Assembly (NCBI GenBank): GCA_024699575.1
Contig: JAILPF010000480.1
Coordinates: forward strand, 1-8,641
Direction: 5' to 3'
DNA: 8,641 bases
From: Acetatifactor sp.
Lineage (GTDB): Bacteria > Bacillota > Clostridia > Lachnospirales > Lachnospiraceae
Both the position numbers and the translations under genes were made by a program. Below are positions 7,343 through 8,641 of the stretch, in pieces. Under the pieces are notes generated by a model. The model was not told where the DNA came from, made no database searches, and saw only the letters and a list, made by a program, of their open reading frames with translations. The first letter of the stretch is position 1, and the number at the start of each line of letters is the position of its first letter.

Positions 7343-8094
7343 TTGGATTCCTCCTCATCAGTAGATTGTGGTATTGGAAACAGAAATGCGGCTCCGGCAG
7401 AAATCAGCAGGGTAAGGATAATGGTTCTTGTCCCCTGTGACAGCGCGGAGATATAGGGTAAACAGGAGGCAGCGAGACTTGCGGCAAAGCTGATACTTAC
7501 AACCCCTGCAATGATTTTATTTTTTCTCGATGGTGGGATAATAATTGCCAGAAACATTCCATACAAGGCAACGCTGAGCGCGCTGACCAGCCTATCGGGA
7601 AGAAGATTGCCGGCGATATTACCGAGAGCTGTGCCAATTCCCCAGGCAGGACCGGCCACGAGAACGGCTCCGTATGTATAATATGGGTCTAAAAAGCCCG
7701 GTCGGGATATGGCGATGCCGAATAATTCATCGGTGAGATAGAATCCCATGAGCAGACGATGCAATAGGGGGAATCCCGGGCGTAGACGCTGACTCATTGC
7801 GCAACTCATCAGAAGATATCTCAGATTGGCTACTATGGTAATGATAGCGATTTCAAGATAGGTTGCGTTGGCAGCAATGGTTGTGAAACCGGCATATTCT
7901 CCTGCGGATGCATTACACAGCATACTTGCGAGAAAGCTTTGAAAAGGAGTCAAGCCGGCATTACGTGCGGCGATACCAAGTGAAAAGGAAACCGCAAAGT
8001 ATCCGAGACCGATAGGAATACCGGCTCGAATACCGTTTTTTAAGGCTTGTAGTATATTTTCGGATGTTCTATGGGCTTTTTTGTGTTCATTCAT
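7339..8094 (-). CDS. azlC: AzlC family branched-chain amino acid exporter, large subunit
   Basis: A 251-residue polytopic membrane protein, within the usual 230-250 of AzlC. It has a short charged cytoplasmic N terminus, then several hydrophobic helices from residue 22 to about 240, and an acidic tail (TDEEESK). Family landmarks are GIPIGLGYFAVSFSLG (25-40), SAGEYAG (63-69), NLRYLLM (90-96) and the charged LTDELFGI (120-127). It forms the exporter with AzlD encoded immediately downstream. The start at 8094 gives the expected N terminus, but the ribosome-binding site is weak: only GGACGG (8105-8110 on the minus strand), at a slightly long distance. A promoter about 40 nt upstream drives the pair. 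Older annotations call it an ABC permease, but no ATPase gene is nearby and the family is not ABC. The amino acid specificity is inferred from the family. Confidence 0.92.
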   Translation of the reverse strand: MNEHKKAHRTSENILQALKNGIRAGIPIGLGYFAVSFSLGIAARNAGLTPFQSFLASMLCNASAGEYAGFTTIAANATYLEIAIITIVANLRYLLMSCAMSQRLRPGFPLLHRLLMGFYLTDELFGIAISRPGFLDPYYTYGAVLVAGPAWGIGTALGNIAGNLLPDRLVSALSVALYGMFLAIIIPPSRKNKIIAGVVSISFAASLAASCLPYISALSQGTRTIILTLLISAGAAFLFPIPQSTDEEESK

Positions 8095-8132
8095 CTTGCT
8101 GATCCGTCCGTTTCACATTTTTTCAAATTTAT

Positions 8133-8161
8133 ATTATATCCCTTATTTGACGAATAGTAAA
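8133..8161 (-). promoter_or_regulatory. Sigma-A type promoter of azlCD
   Basis: On the minus strand, TTTACT (8156-8161) and a perfect TATAAT (8133-8138) are separated by 17 bp. Initiation near 8126 would leave a leader of about 32 nt before the azlC ATG. The -35 box overlaps the left arm of a 26-bp palindrome. Confidence 0.65.
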
Positions 8162-8184
8162 ACAAATCTTGAATAATTTGTTTT
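8159..8184. promoter_or_regulatory. Palindromic candidate operator at the azlCD promoter
   Basis: AAAACAAAT (8159-8167) and ATTTGTTTT (8176-8184) form a perfect 9-bp inverted repeat with an 8-bp centre. It overlaps the -35 box of azlCD and extends upstream from it, where a dimeric repressor or activator could bind. In Bacillus the azl operon is controlled by an Lrp-type protein; no regulator gene is present in this window. Confidence 0.45.
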
Positions 8185-8280
8185 CAGATTTTTGTGCTGC
8201 GAGCTGTGTTGGAAAGTGACATGTTCAATGACTGTTTTATGGGGGAAAGATGAGGGGAAGAGGAGAGAAAAAGATAACAT

Positions 8281-8315
8281 GCAACCAAATAGGTAGATTT
8301 TGGAAAATAGGTTGT
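8281..8315. repeat. Inverted repeat unit 1 of the array
   Basis: GCAACC (8281-8286) pairs with GGTTGT (8310-8315) across 23 bases. The outermost pair is G-T, so it is 6 bp as RNA but imperfect as DNA. It is the weakest copy and is recognised mainly by its agreement with units 2 and 3. Confidence 0.5.
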
Positions 8316-8335
8316 CTTTTTGGACTTGTTAATAG

Positions 8336-8389
8336 TGCCCGGTGCAACCTAAAAGAGATAACATAAAAATAGGTTGCATTTTATGGGCA
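8336..8389. repeat. Inverted repeat unit 2 of the array
   Basis: TGCAACCTA (8343-8351) and TAGGTTGCA (8370-8378) form a perfect 9-bp inverted repeat with an 18-base centre. A second outer arm, TGCCC (8336-8340) with GGGCA (8385-8389), could extend the stem across an asymmetric internal loop. Confidence 0.65.
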
Positions 8390-8402
8390 TTTAGGGTGAA
8401 TT

Positions 8403-8443
8403 TATGCAACCGATTGATTTCGAGTAAGCCAATCGGTTGCATA
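8403..8443. repeat. Inverted repeat unit 3, perfect 14-bp arms
   Basis: TATGCAACCGATTG (8403-8416) and CAATCGGTTGCATA (8430-8443) are perfectly complementary around a 13-base centre. It is the strongest unit of the array. There is no T tract on either side, so it does not look like an intrinsic terminator even though it lies 9 nt beyond the stop of the gene fragment to its right. Confidence 0.8.
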
Positions 8444-8452
8444 GTACTCAGT

Positions 8453-8641
8453 TTATCTACTTGTTACATGATCATACCAGCTCATTTTCAAATACTTCCC
8501 ATAGTGATAGCTTATCCAGGAGCCACCGGACCAATCATTTGCCTGTAGAGGTCTGGAGAGCCAGTCTAAAAGATTTTTCAACACTCCGGGAATCTCATAA
8601 TTATACTCAGGAGTGAAAAACCAGATTCCGTCGGCAGAGTT
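8453..8641 (-). pseudogene. NADPH-dependent FMN reductase family, fragment with early stop (also cut by window edge)
   Basis: The minus-strand frame entering at the window edge reads [21 protein letters not shown] and then LLDWLSRPL. This is the FMN-binding core of flavodoxin-like NADPH-dependent FMN reductases (the TPEYN...PGVLKN.(I/L)DW.SRP signature). Family members continue about 90-110 residues past this motif with a GKPVA-type strand and a C-terminal helix. Here only about 31 more residues follow RPL before TAA at 8453-8455, and that tail has no family character. Short family-like strings appear in the other two frames (TGK near 8549, MIGPVA, AITMGS), which hints at frameshift decay, but they are too short to prove it. 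The stop is 10 nt from the palindrome array. The N-terminal half lies outside the window. The family call is strong; pseudogene status is probable, not certain. Confidence 0.7.

Larger units (their letters stand above)
8281..8443. repeat. Array of three inverted repeats with GCAACC/GGTTGC half-sites
   Basis: Three units each begin with GCAACC (8281, 8344, 8406) and end with a GGTTG arm (8310, 8372, 8435), giving a period of 62-63 bp. The six half-sites alternate in orientation and their centres lie 28-35 bp apart, on average about three helical turns. Arm length grows from 6 bp in unit 1 to 9 bp in unit 2 and 14 bp in unit 3. Apart from these arms and a few A/T-rich bases, the unit interiors differ. 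I do not recognise the element. Possibilities include a binding array for a DNA-bending protein, a decayed mobile or REP-like palindrome, or a structured RNA. Confidence 0.75.
8095..8452. other. Gene-free stretch between azlC and the FMN reductase fragment
   Basis: No convincing gene is seen on either strand. From left to right the stretch holds the azlCD promoter, the 26-bp palindrome, and ordinary A/T-rich DNA (8185-8240). Next come a polypurine tract (8241-8274, purine except T8251) and three inverted repeats (8281-8443). The word AGATAACAT occurs twice, at 8272-8280 and 8356-8364. Confidence 0.7.

Noticed and set aside
8281..8443. CRISPR array
   Set aside because: The repeated words are short, alternate in orientation, and are not separated by uniform spacers between identical direct repeats; no cas gene is present.
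8403..8443. Unit 3 palindrome as an intrinsic terminator of the reductase fragment
   Set aside because: There is no T tract after the stem on either strand and the 13-base loop is large.
8342..8548. Small plus-strand open frame (68 codons) through units 2 and 3
   Set aside because: It is antisense to the reductase fragment over its second half, has no ribosome-binding site, and its first part is just the translated palindromes.

Overview
The window looks like chromosomal DNA from a gut-type Clostridia (Firmicutes), most likely Lachnospiraceae. The evidence is the Gram-positive style Shine-Dalgarno sites (AGGAGG-like), moderate base composition, a PPi-type phosphofructokinase, and the style of the sugar-catabolism cassette. 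This is inference from protein character, not a database match.

Layout. Positions 1-3646 hold the end of a plus-strand sugar catabolism operon: a transaldolase-family gene cut by the window edge, an FGGY sugar kinase, L-ribulose-5-phosphate 4-epimerase (araD) and 5-keto-4-deoxyuronate isomerase (kduI). Gaps of 18, 18 and 31 nt, each with a ribosome-binding site, support one transcript. The kinase and epimerase would turn a ketopentose into D-xylulose 5-phosphate. The transaldolase would then help feed it into glycolysis, and KduI points to uronate-derived substrates. A hairpin with A and T tracts on both sides (3656-3697) ends this operon and the convergent PPi-dependent phosphofructokinase gene (3718-4977, minus), which has its own extended -10 promoter.

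Divergent from pfp is a tight two-gene unit, 5110-7026. The first gene is a sirtuin whose catalytic His is replaced by Gln, as in the macrodomain-linked, ADP-ribosylating SirTM class. The second is a DUF1848 protein with a CX3CX2C cluster near its C terminus. None of the usual SirTM partners (macrodomain protein, GcvH-L, lipoate ligase) is in the window.

Positions 7034-8094 (minus) hold an overlapping azlC-azlD pair, a branched-chain amino acid exporter, with a good promoter overlapped by a 9-bp-arm palindrome. From 8095 to 8452 there is no gene. This stretch carries a purine-rich tract and an array of three inverted repeats sharing TGCAACC/GGTTGCA half-sites about every 31 bp. The window ends in a minus-strand NADPH-dependent FMN reductase fragment. 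It has the family's TPEYN...PGVLKN core, but its reading frame stops early, 10 nt from the array.

The items most worth a second look are the palindrome array with its neighbouring truncated gene, and the SirTM-like sirtuin paired with DUF1848.
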